A stretch of DNA of 64,000 nucleotides from Tomocerus qinae (taxonomy: Eukaryota > Arthropoda > Collembola > Entomobryomorpha > Tomoceridae): assembly GCA_020055645.1 (NCBI GenBank), contig JAECZT010000009.1:62001-126000 (forward strand), given 5' to 3'. Position 1 is the first letter of the stretch, and every line of letters starts with the position of its first letter. Positions 34,866 to 45,750 of the stretch are shown here, one piece after another. The notes beneath the pieces were generated by a model, which was not told where the DNA came from, did no database searches, and was given only the letters and a program-made list of their open reading frames with translations. Made by a program: the position numbers and the translations under genes.

Positions 34866-37800
34866 ATGGACCGTAAAAGCAACGTGAAAGTGAATTTTCT
34901 CCGAAAAATCGAAGAGGAAGTACAGAGGCTATGGGATTCAGCGAATATATTTGAAGCTAATTCTCCGGTTCAAGTGACCGTTCCTCCTAGTAATTCCAGT
35001 GGAAAAAAGAATTCATCTGTATTACTCACAGGAAATGATTTGCCTAAAAAGAAGTATTTTGTTTGCTTTCCTTACCCTTATATGAATGGACGTCTTCATC
35101 TTGGACACACATTTTCTCTTTCAAAATGTGAATTTATGATCCGCTTTAAGAAGTTACAAGGTTACGACATCCTCTTTCCATTTGGATTCCATTGCACTGG
35201 AATGCCAATAAAAGCATGTGCGGATAAGTTAAAAAGAGAAATGGAACTATTTGGGAATCCCCCAATCTTTCCAGATGAGGACATCATTGTGGAAAAGGAA
35301 GAGGAAGAAACAGATTTGTTTGCAAAAGATAAATCCAAAGGCAAGAAAAGCAAAGCAGCAGCAAAAACAGGAAGTGCTAAATGGCAATGGAATATTATGG
35401 AAAGTGTAGGAGTGCCTTCTGAGGATATCGCCAAATTCGCAGATGCTTATCATTGGCTTGAATATTTTCCTCCACTAGCTGTCCAAGACCTTAAAAGAAT
35501 GGGCCTTTACGTAAGAAATATTTATAGCATATGATCTATTACGCTTTTAATTTCCTTTGCACTTCTTAAATTGCAATTCGCTAGTTAACGAATTTAGATG
35601 TTTGAAATTTTATAATTTAGGTGGACTGGCGTCGCTCCTTCATTACCACGGACGCAAACCCTTACTATGACAGCTTTGTTCGTTGGCAATTCAAATGCCT
35701 CCATGAAAGAGGAAAAATTCAGTACGGAAAGAGGTACACCATCTTTAGTCCTAAAGATAATCAACCATGTATGGACCACGACAGAAGTTCGGGCGAAGGA
35801 GTTGCTCCTCAGGAATACACTTTAATAAAAATGGCTTTACAAAAACCTTACCCCAAAGCAATAAAATCAATGGAACAGAAAAATGTCCCCATCAATTTAG
35901 TTGCTGCTACTTTGCGTCCTGAAACAATGTAACTAATTACTATTAAGCTGCTAAATATTTTAATTAATTTGATATAGGATTTTTTGAAGCATGATTGTTT
36001 TCTTTACACTTTATTAGGTATGGACAAACTAACTGTTGGGTACAACCGGACATTACTTATATAGGAGTATCTAGTAAAGAACATGGAATTTTGGTTTGCA
36101 CCAGGCGAAGTGCTAGAAATATGGCTTATCAAGATTTCTTTGATTCCAAAGACGTAAAGCCGGTTTTCGAAATCAGAGGCTCTGACCTTATTGGGTGTGG
36201 AGTAGTCAGTAAGTTAAGTCACTATCCTTTGATCTACGTGTTTCCTCTGAGTACTATTAAAGAAGACAAGGGCACTGGAGTTGTGACTTCGGTACCTGCG
36301 GAAGCGCCAGATGATTATGTGGCTTGGAAGGATCTCGTTAATAACAAATCTTTGAGAGACAGATTTAATATTCCATTGAATCATGTAGAACCCTTTAAGC
36401 CTGTAAGTCACTTATAAAATATAGATAACATAATATAGCGTCATAGCATAGCATAGTGTTTAATAATTAGCAACTAGGACGGGAAAGGTAAATCTTTGTT
36501 TATTGCATTATATTTTAGGTTTCAGTATGCTACAGTGTCGAACTAGGAGACCAATCTGCTGTCAAAGTGTGTGAAGAAATGGAAATTAAAAGTCCAGACG
36601 AGAAAGAAAAACTTCGTTTAGCGAAAGAGAAAGTGTACCAAGTAGGATTTTATGAGTCGGAAATGTTTGTGGGCAAATACAAGGGCTCTAAAGTTCAGAT
36701 TGTGAAAAAACAAATACAGTTAGACACTATTGCAGATGGCCATGGCATCAAATATATGGAACCAGAAAAAGAAGTTATTTCAAGGTAATTTTAACTCTTT
36801 ACTTTTCTGGTTTACATTAATGAATCAATAGTGACTCCCAATGTGTCATTTTGTATTCCTGTATTAAGATCTGCGGATGAATGCGTTGTTGCATTATGCG
36901 ATCAGTGGTTTTTGGATTACGGTGAAAAGGGATGGAAGGATGAAGCTAGAAAATCTCTGGAAAACATGAACGTTTACCATGACGAGGTTAGAAGAAATTT
37001 TGAGGCTACGCTAGACTGGATAAACGAACATGCTTGTTCCCGAACATATGGACTGGGGACAAGACTTCCATGGGATCCAGTATGGCTTATCGAGTCCTTG
37101 TCTGACTCAACTATTTATATGGCATTTTATACTGTTAAACATTTATTGCAAGGAAATGGATTATTGCAACATTCCGGAGGACCTGTTCCGTAAGTTATAA
37201 ATTGTGCAAGTGTGTGCAATAATTTTTACTTTTATTAGACGAATTCACAGAATTAAAGTGGCTATTCTGTTATAGAGTTGAGCATTTAACTGAGGATGTC
37301 TGGAGTTACATATTTTTCACTGATGTTAAGTATCCTGAAAAATGTGGCATTAATCGTGAGAAACTTGATTACATTCGAAGAGAATTTCAATATTGGTATC
37401 CAGTCGATTTGCGAGTTTCTGGTAAAGATTTGGTACCAAATCATCTGACATATTTTATCTATAACCACATTGCTATGTGGCCTAACCAACCAGACAAATG
37501 GCCGAAAGGAATTAGAGCAAATGGACATCTTCTACTTAATTCAGAAAAGGTAATTAATTCAATCAAAATACTCAGTCTGAAACATTCTTTTAAACATTTG
37601 ATGTACGAAATATTAAGAATTATTTTATTATGCATTTTTTAGATGTCTAAATCTACGGGAAATTTTATGACTTTGTACGAAGCATTGGACCGATTTGGAG
37701 CAGATGGTATGAGGTTTTCTTTAGCAGATTCGGGAGATTCTGTAGAAGACGCTAATTTTACTAATACTGTTGCGGATAGTGGGATCTTACGATTGTACGC

Positions 37801-39419
37801 ATTCATTGAATGGGCAAAGCAAACTACAGAAACTCCAGATTTATACCGAAGTGATAAAGCTTCTGACAAGGAATCCTACAAGTTTGCAGATTCCTACATG
37901 GAACAGTAAGTAATCCCTGGATAATAAAAATTCAATTCAAATACCATTTTTACAAACTGAATCTTTTAAATTGCAACATTTCTTTTAGAATAATTGGTTC
38001 ATTGGTTCGTCAAGCCGAAACAAATTACGAACAAATGCTTTTCAAAGACGCACTTAAATATGGATTTTTGAAATGCAAACTGCCCGTGACAAATATAGAG
38101 AGTTATGTGGTGGAGAATATAACATGGACCACAAGTTACTAATAAAATTCATTGAAGCTCAAACAATTACCTTATACCCAATTTGCCCCCACGTTGCTGA
38201 ATACGTCAGATACAAGTATTTGAATAAGGTAACGAAACTTATTTATTAATACTTCCTTGCTGGTTAAGGTTCTACTATAGTCTTTAATCTATAAGGACTG
38301 TAAACTATGCATTTAATTAATGTTAACAATGTTAACACTGTATATACAGACTTGTAACGGAGATCTAACATGGCCCTCCTATGCCCAACCTGACGATCTG
38401 CTTCTTAAATCAGTGGAGTACCTATTTGAAGCAGTCTCATCATTCAGACAGCGTTTTAAAACTCACATGGCTGTCGCCAGTAAAAAGAAAGGGGTCACAA
38501 AGGTGGAAAAACCAACAAGTGGTGTAATTTGGGTGGCCGCCAAGTATCCTCCGTGGCAATCTTTGGTTATGACTTTTATGTCAAATGAATACAAAACCGG
38601 AGTTCCAGAAAATAAAAAGCTTGCTGCGGATTTGGCAAAAATTTCTGAGTTGAAAAAATATCAAAAGAAAGTTATGCCCTTCGTTCAAATGATTAAAGAG
38701 AGAGTAGCAGAAATTGGTGTCGAAAAAGGCTTACAACAGTCTTGTGAGTTCGACGAAATGGATGTTATCAAAAGGAATTTGAAATATTTAACTCACAACC
38801 TTGAGGTACATTTTCAGCAGTGTATTTCACAGTTCAGATAGCTTAGTTTATGGTAACATAAACTGACTGAACCTTAATATTATTTACGTTTTATTTCAGC
38901 TCGAAGAACTCACCGTTCGGTCCACAGAGGAGCCTGGACTTGATGACGAGAAACTAAGGGAGTTATGTTGTCCAGGGAAGCCTTTAATAACTTTTACTAC
39001 TGCGTTTAAATTATCTCTGGAAATAGTAAACCCACAGCCGAGCTCTGGTTTATGGTCTACAAGTTCATACATTCTTAATGGAGACACAGTGGGAAGGCTC
39101 AAAGAACGTTTGGTTCGTCAAAAAGTCATTAAAGGTGTGCTTCTAAAACAACATCCTACCAATTTCAGAGTTCTTTGTGTTTTTGCCAAATTAATTGAGC
39201 CTTTTTTTGATAGACGCCGCTCATGTGAAGCTGTACCGATATAATGACCCGAAATTAGGACCTAGAAGAATTCCTGCTCCCTTGTCTACTGGTTCGAAAC
39301 ATCTTGAAATTTTACAAGACGGGAGTTTCCAGATTAATGAAGAAACCAGTAGCACTGCTTTAATAACAGGAAATTCTACGTATGAAATTGGGTCGCAGCT
39401 CGTATACATTTCTGGATGA
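34866..39419 (+). CDS. LARS1: Cytosolic leucyl-tRNA synthetase, one apparent frameshift
   Basis: This class Ia enzyme charges tRNA-Leu in the cytosol. Eleven exons: 34866-35510, 35621-35928, 36018-36402, 36519-36784, 36869-37189, 37276-37549, 37643-37905, 37989-38228, 38350-38805, 38900-39134, 39214-39419, all GT-AG with matching phases. The product is about 1,199 residues, close to the animal cytosolic enzyme. HLGH (residues 78-81) is the HIGH motif; KMSKS (733-737) is split by intron 6. The inserted editing (CP1) domain is in exons 2-4 ([22 protein letters not shown]). [20 protein letters not shown] and [10 protein letters not shown] are catalytic-core signatures, and LGPRRIP lies near the C-terminus. 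In exon 8 the frame needs one extra base in the T run at 38065-38069; with it, [16 protein letters not shown] is restored and exon phases agree. The rest is intact, so an assembly indel is the best reading. Confidence 0.95.
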
Positions 39420-39497
39420 ATTTATAATGATATACGTCCAAAGTTTCGGTCCAATGTTCCCTCTTGTTGCAGAGGACAGTTTTCGAAGACATTAAGC

Positions 39498-39503
39498 AAT
39501 AAA
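39498..39503 (+). terminator. Poly(A) signal AATAAA of LARS
   Basis: Canonical hexamer 79 nt past the LARS stop, in GCAATAAATGG. Confidence 0.65.
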
Positions 39504-40158
39504 TGGCTTCTTCAGATTCATATCAAAACAGTACTGTTTTTATTACCTTGTATTTTCCAGAATACAATAGATATTAAGCTAAGTTATTTTATATTATAGT
39601 CTCCTTTCACTCGTTCATACTTATACTTCATAATTCATAATACTGTTTGTTACGGTTTGTTAGCCCACCTGTGGTACAAGGCTGAAATGGTATGTACTTT
39701 GTATATGTGTATACAATAACCATGAATTTCGAACGGGTTTTGTGGGGTTAGTCCTTGTTGTTGCATAAAGCTTTCACATCTTAAGTTGGTTCTATTTCTA
39801 TGGATCATGCTTTTCATTTATATTTCAGCTAGTCCTCTATCGATTTTGACTTTTCTATAGCCATTAGAATTTTTTGTGTTCCATATAGACGATATGGTTG
39901 AAATTCATTGGAATGAATTTCAGCTAATCTTTTTTCGTTAATTTCCTCCCATTAATTTTCTCATTAATAGAATTTTATGTTCATCTAAATTAAAGTTGGC
40001 TTCCCAATGGCTTGGCCTTAATTCTGTGCATTGGTAAGTATAGGTACTGTAGCAGTGTGACACTGGAGTTAGTATAAATGTAGCATCACTATTTTGTTGC
40101 CTACAAAACTACAAGCTGATAGTTGTAGTATAGGTAAATGGTATAATTCAGTTTCTTT
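39504..40158. other. Convergent intergenic gap, no gene seen
   Basis: The gap between the 3' ends of LARS (plus) and the DUF229 gene (minus) holds AT-rich sequence without an exon or repeat that I recognise. Confidence 0.55.
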
Positions 40159-42801
40159 TTATCCTGATGTCCGTGTTCCAGAAGAAGATTTTATCTGTTC
40201 TTTGCAAAAACAAAACTTTTCTGTAAACCTGTCGTTTATGCAGTGGCTCTGCATTCCGTACAGATTAACACGGCTAATTTCCCCGGACAATTTCCATCTG
40301 TATGCATTGTAACTTTTGCCTGTACTTTGGCTGTTGTAGTGCTGAACAATTAGTTTCCCCTCATTTTCATCACCCCATGAATCCTGATTACCGTACACAG
40401 TTGCCTCAAACACGGCATCACTAGGCTTGGCAACTAAAGTAATTTGCAACTGAATGCCATTTGTATCAACATTTTCTGTCCCGCTACCACCACTATAGTT
40501 TTTATCACCTTTGACTGAAGTGCCCGCCTGCCTAAGAGGATTGTGCCATGTAGTTTGATCAGTCTTCGTACTATTAGCATAATGAATATTTTGACGAGAA
40601 ACTTTCCTATTGTTTATGTTCCTAGTCCCAGAAATCTCAGAGCTAATGTTTCCTGCGTCCTCGTCCCCTTTTTTGTACGGAAATTGTGATTGTGACTGTG
40701 GCGGATAATAAAACTGTTTGTGAATGGGAACTTTTTTCATGGCTTCGTTGACTTTAAACAAAGTCAGTTTGGCACACTCCGGATATTTTCCTAGGAAAGT
40801 ATTAATGCTCTTGATAATAAACTTGGCAGCATTTTCTACTAGAGAACTATTTTTTGGAATAATCTGCATTGCATTACAAACACACCAGTGTTCCTCGACG
40901 CCGGCAGCAGGGCATATCCTGCTAACAGGAATGGGAGAGAAAAGACTAATACCCCGTGTAAGTTTGTCGTTGAAAACCTTTTTTGTACTTTCTAATTTGG
41001 CCAAATGGAGAAAATCTTTAAGCGTCTCGTAGACATCATATGGAGTCGTTAACCTGTAAGCATTTTTTCTCATATTAGTCACAGCTCTGGAATATTTTTG
41101 TTGAAACCACGATGGGAGTACAAAATATGCGAGAGGCATCCTCTCTTCGATTTTCCCTTGGTAAGTGTTTCTAATAGAGCCCCATCGTAGACCATGGTCA
41201 CTCATTATAGCCAGTAGTGTATTGTTTAAAAAATTGTTTCGGTGTAAGAATTCTAATGTCATGTACAAAAGTTTATCTCCAATCTGAGGATTGTTGAGAT
41301 AGTCGTGGAAAAGTGAGTTGGCCCACACGTACTCAAAGTACAGTTGTTTTTTATGAAATCGTACGCAAGTTTTAACGATGTATTCGAGAAGGACTTCAAA
41401 CCCGAGTCGAGGTCCGTAGCACAATTTGGCATTGCCCCAAGCCTCGTGTCCAATCTTCTTTGACAGAAAGTGAGTCAGCGGGTGGATATAGTAATCAGTT
41501 GGTGGCGATATAAAACCTTTTTTCTCGTAATTAAAAGTTCCCATCCAAACAGAATCTTCCGCAAACAAAGTGTGATATCCTGCTGCGGAAAAATTCTTCC
41601 AGATAAACGGGCAACTGTCGAAATAGGCAGAGGTTTTGTGCCAGCAAACTTTCTTCAACTCCGCCACGCTCAATCCCGTCAGCAGAGGAATTATATTGGG
41701 AATGTGTTATCCCCGACTTTGGTATAGCCTTTCATTCCAATCGCTAACAGATCCTTAACAAGATAATTGTACGTGAGAGGCATTTGCCTTATGAAGTTCA
41801 TATGGGATTGGGCGTCTAATCCCAGAATCAATACGTTCATCCGATCTTCTCTGCTTCTGCCTGAGTAGCTTCTACTTCCACTTATTCCTTCTAAGAATTT
41901 CTCTTTGAATCTCTCGTACCTTCGAATACGGGCTTCCACCAACGGTTTTCGAGGAACAAAAGCAAACATATCTCTGTAAAATATTCTGTTTGTATTCTTA
42001 TCTTTCGAATTGTATCCTTCGTTTCTGTCTTTATCTGCCATACTTGAATTGTTATGAGGGTAGTTCTTCCTCAAAGTACTTCCTAAAGGCTTATTATTGT
42101 TGCTATCGTTGGAACAGCGAACGTAGATGAATTCATGTGACACTGGAATTTCCATTACATCTTCTTTTATTGGGTAGCATTGATTTGAGTACCTAACAGG
42201 AAGTAATATAACATTTATCAGTTAGTTGAACTTTTAAACTCGACCCATTTTAGTGCCCGAGAAGAAAAGACTTTCTCCGGATAATCCCTACTTGTACAAT
42301 AATGTATTGATATTGATTTCTAGTAATGCTCCAATGTGTTTAGGTATGAAGATATATTGTATCGCTTTTTTGTGTTGTAAAGAAACAATAGGTAGAAAAA
42401 GTATCATCTGAATTGTACATCTCTGGAGTAAAATATACTAGAGAAAGGATAAAGCAAGAGGCTAGAAAAAGATTTGCGTCTAAACGAGAGGATTATAAAT
42501 AGTGAAAGTACTTGATGTTGGTATCCGAGGCATTTCCTCTTGTCAGAGTTTTATAGCAGCAACTGGCATTCTCCAGCCCTTTGATGCGAATAAGTTTGTT
42601 GTCGAAATTCGTTCGGAAGAGCAAAGGATGACTCTCATCCGCACAATCCACTGTCGGTGGACTTTTGATGTATTCCAGAATTGTTGGGTCGAATGGATTC
42701 ATACGAGGGAACGGACAGGCCGATTCCATCATTTCCGCTTCCTTCACTTCTGCATCGTCTACGCATAGTTATATAATAAACAATATTTTTAGTCCAAACA
42801 T
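40159..42801 (-). CDS. DUF229 sulfatase-like protein, with a frameshift and an early stop
   Basis: Two exons (minus): 42801-42512 and 42192-40159, GT-AG, phase 2; 774 residues after allowing one missing base. Family marks: NVLILGLDAQSHMNFIRQMP (metal-site start), GYTKVGDNTFP-NIIPLLTG, FAEDSVWMGTFNY, a middle DYYIHPL, and MSDHGLRWGSIRNTY (second metal site). DUF229 proteins are alkaline phosphatase/sulfatase-fold extracellular proteins of mostly unknown function; the sulfatase C/S-x-P-x-R signature is absent. The frame breaks at CCC (41698-41700): one more C joins the two halves. The ATG at 42801 gives MFGLKILFII followed by UAA (42769-42771), then the open frame LCVDDAEVKEAEMMESACPF; a signal peptide would fit there, but alternatively exon 1 begins at an acceptor near 42762 (TGCGTAG). 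The C-terminal third is polar and poorly conserved. The lesions may be assembly errors or mark a pseudogene. Confidence 0.8.
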
Positions 42802-43630
42802 TATTCTTCGGGTCTCGGGTGAATAGTAATTATCACCATGTGTAATTTTACATGGGTTGTTGTGTCCCTTCATACTAATTACTTTGAATTCTTATAAATA
42901 CCCTCATTGTAAAAATGCAATTGCACATTTTAAAACAATCTCTACACTTTGACACGAAAGTTATTTTACGAAGTAGAATAATGCCTCTCATGTAGATGGA
43001 CAGCATATACTTCAGGTTACCCATGTGGTTTTAGGTTATTTTGCTACGTGTATGTTCTCATCGATGGAATTTTTACTTTAGTGTAGAGTTTTTTTGGGAG
43101 AGAAATGTCTGAAGCAAACATAGGGATCAAATTTCTGGGAGGAAATCTAAATTGTCACGGAGCAAGCTGCTGTCCCAAGAGAATTCTTTCCATAGCACTT
43201 AGTCCTGTCAGCGTCTCAGTAATCCCAGTCACGTAAATAGCTAATGTAGTGCATTTGTACAAATTGCCGATATAAAAATAAATTTTTAGTACCAGATATT
43301 TTCTCAATAAAATGTAGCGATTGGGATACATATATTTGTTCTAATCCCCATTTGACATGGATGGAAATCTATATAAATCTATGCGTACATATCGATTATG
43401 CTTATCGTACCATAAAACATCTTAGCATTATAGCACGTCTTTATTTTGATGTAGTATTCATTCTGCTTCACGAGATGCCTTTTAGGACATGCATATTAAA
43501 GAATATAGTAAGTATATGGCATTTCTTGTCGTGTAATTTTCTTTAAGTGAGCTAGTGAAGTTTCTAATGGCAGCCTGAAGATGAGAGACGCTGTGCTAAG
43601 CAAGACTTGAAGAAATCTCTAATGCTCTTT
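42802..43630. other. No supported gene
   Basis: Upstream flank of the DUF229 gene. AT-rich, short random frames only. Confidence 0.5.
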
Positions 43631-43663
43631 AAAATATTGTCGAGTGGTTGTGTAAAAAGTAAA

Positions 43664-43739
43664 GCCCGGCTGAGGGACTCGAACCCCCGCCCTTCTGGTA
43701 AACGCGACCGATGCTCTTCCAACTGAGCTAAGCACGAGC
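43664..43739 (-). tRNA. tRNA-like sequence 1 (degenerate, probably not functional)
   Basis: On the minus strand, TAGCTCAGTTGG matches box A and GGTTCGAGTCC matches box B, with a good D stem (GCTC/GAGC) and T stem. The acceptor stem pairs GCTCG-GCT with AGCCGGGC only with a bulged T. The anticodon stem (TCGGT/ACCAGA) needs a bulge, and the base before the CGT triplet is G instead of U. Either a tRNA-derived repeat or a pseudo-tRNA. Confidence 0.5.
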
Positions 43740-43930
43740 TTATTACCTTCTTACACAATCAACAAGCCTAGTCTATCCTCGAGACTTCCAAGTCTCACAT
43801 TATACCAACACCGCGACAACTTCCCATTTTTATTCAGAGTGCTTCCACGCACTCACCCGCTCCTCCTATGAGAAAATACGGGGACCGAAAACCCATCTCC
43901 ACCATGTCGAGTGGTTGTGTAAAAAGTAAA

Positions 43931-44006
43931 GCCCGGCTGAGGGACTCGAACCCCCGCCCTTCAGGTGAACGCGACCGATGCTCTTCCAACTGAGCTAAGC
44001 ACGAGC
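43931..44006 (-). tRNA. tRNA-like sequence 2 (degenerate copy)
   Basis: Second copy of the tRNA-like core, with the same intact box A and box B and the same bulged acceptor stem. The anticodon arm reads TCGGT-CGCGTTC-ACCTGA. It differs from copy 1 at only a few bases. Confidence 0.5.
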
Positions 44007-44087
44007 TTATTACCTTCTTACACAATCAACAAGCCTAGTCTATCCTCGAGACTTTCAAGTCTCACATTATACCAACACCGCGACAAT

Positions 44088-45750
44088 ATATAGCGAAGTT
44101 GGGAGCAAAAAATTATAGAAGTTCCTTGGGCGTAGAATGAGAAAGTAATGTGTAGCTACACAGCGTAAAAATTACATCAAGATCGACTTTTTGACTGAGA
44201 CTGACTTTCACAGACATTTGAAATGTATTCTAGTGTCATATATCTGTAGGTACGTATGTTACTCGTACCACTCGGATATTAAGGGAAAGCTGCGATTTCT
44301 CATTTTCTCTCTGCTTTCTCTGGATAGTAGTGAAAGCTTGTTACATGTTAAAATGATAACGGTTCATTTCTTCTTTAGAATCGATACAGAATATGATATA
44401 CATATCTAGAAGTTTTAGGAAAATCATGTTCGTAATTCCGAAAGTTTTTTAGTTGCAAGAATTCATTAAACTTTTGTAGGTAAAAACTCAAACTATGAAT
44501 TTCAGAAGAGTCGCAATACTACGTATTTCCTAATTGGATCGTGATTATAATCACATCTTTTTTGCAGTTGTTTGAGCCAACTCTTGTGACAATTGTTGAA
44601 TTGCTCTCTAAAATGTATATCTGTATTATAGGATTTCCATTTCCATTGCCTCATTCAAAGTATCAAACTTTCCCTTTTGTCAAAAATAATTGTAAGCACG
44701 TATTCACCATTCTCCAATTGAAAATAAGGACCATGCAGAATCCTGTCATGACGTACGTACGAATGTTATAGAGGGTCATCAACCCAACGAGTTGAAAATG
44801 AAATCCAATTGCTACACGTTTACATTTACATACACACCTAAACATAAGTATACTTCAGAGCCATTTATTGTATTGCTTGAAAATGTTAGTCATGTGCAAG
44901 GATTTATATAGTATAATATTCCCAAGCCGTCTACAGGCAACTCCACCAAAATTCATGGAGTGAATTGTTGAAAATTTTTCATATATTTAATTAAAAATCT
45001 AATTTTATTTTAGGATAATATGCCCACCTGAACTTAATTCTGGCTTCTAGTTGCTTTCTTAGTAGTTGATGATAATTCTAATATACCAACATGCATGATA
45101 TTTTAAGTGACCCCATTACAGCTTTCACCGAATACAGATTGCAGATGTTGCTCTGTTTTAAGACCCTTTTTATTACAGGGTTTGACAGAAACTCTGAAAA
45201 TTCCTTTGCTAATTTTTTAATAGAATAGTATACAAGCAGAGGATCTATAGATGTTTAGGTCGTTAAGAAAGTCTTTGACATTGTGCTGCAAAATGTAAGT
45301 TTAATGTAGGTATATCTATGGAATTAGTACTCATTATTTTGTAGCATTTCCCTTCACTGCTGCGATGATGAAAAGGAAGGGAGGAGTAGGGAGGATAAAA
45401 GATTGGAGTAGAAAGGTCTGTCACAGTCTGAAATAAACTCGAGGTAAAGTTGAAGCAAAAGAGCTAAGCTCCCTTTCTTCGGCTTTCATTTCACTTTTAT
45501 TAGCCGTGAAATTCCTGGAATTTTGTTTGTTGGTATTCTAGATCCATAGGCTATTACAGTCTATTTAAATTCTATGTACGGCTGTTATAATGCATGTAAA
45601 GCATTATAACAAGAAGTGTAATATATCACTAGTGAGTTTGGGAGTATTGCATGTCTGTGCTTTCTCCTATAGCTAATACTCGAAAGACGTCATTAGATTC
45701 ACCTGCTGAGATGGAAATGCCTGTCGAGGGAGTTCTCGTTGACAATCTGA
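44088..45750. other. No supported gene
   Basis: AT-rich sequence without coding composition, splice-linked exons or recognisable repeats. The satellite array starts abruptly at about 45751. Confidence 0.5.

Larger units (their letters stand above)
43638..44087. repeat. Two direct copies of a ~185-bp cassette with a tRNA-like core
   Basis: Copies at 43638-43822 and 43905-44087 both begin TGTCGAGTGGTTGTGTAAAA and end ACCAACACCGCGACA, with a handful of differences. The ends are imperfect inverted repeats (TTGTCG..GTG.TTG). The spacer of about 82 bp is unrelated. Open frames across them are artefacts. Confidence 0.85.

Noticed and set aside
40159-42155. True sulfatase or alkaline phosphatase function for the DUF229 gene
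   Set aside because: Fold-family motifs are present but the sulfatase formylglycine signature is absent, so no reaction is assigned.
43564-44025. ORFs reading SCLAQLEEHRS and FESLSRALLF
   Set aside because: Translation of tRNA-like sequence; a common false ORF around tRNA-derived repeats.
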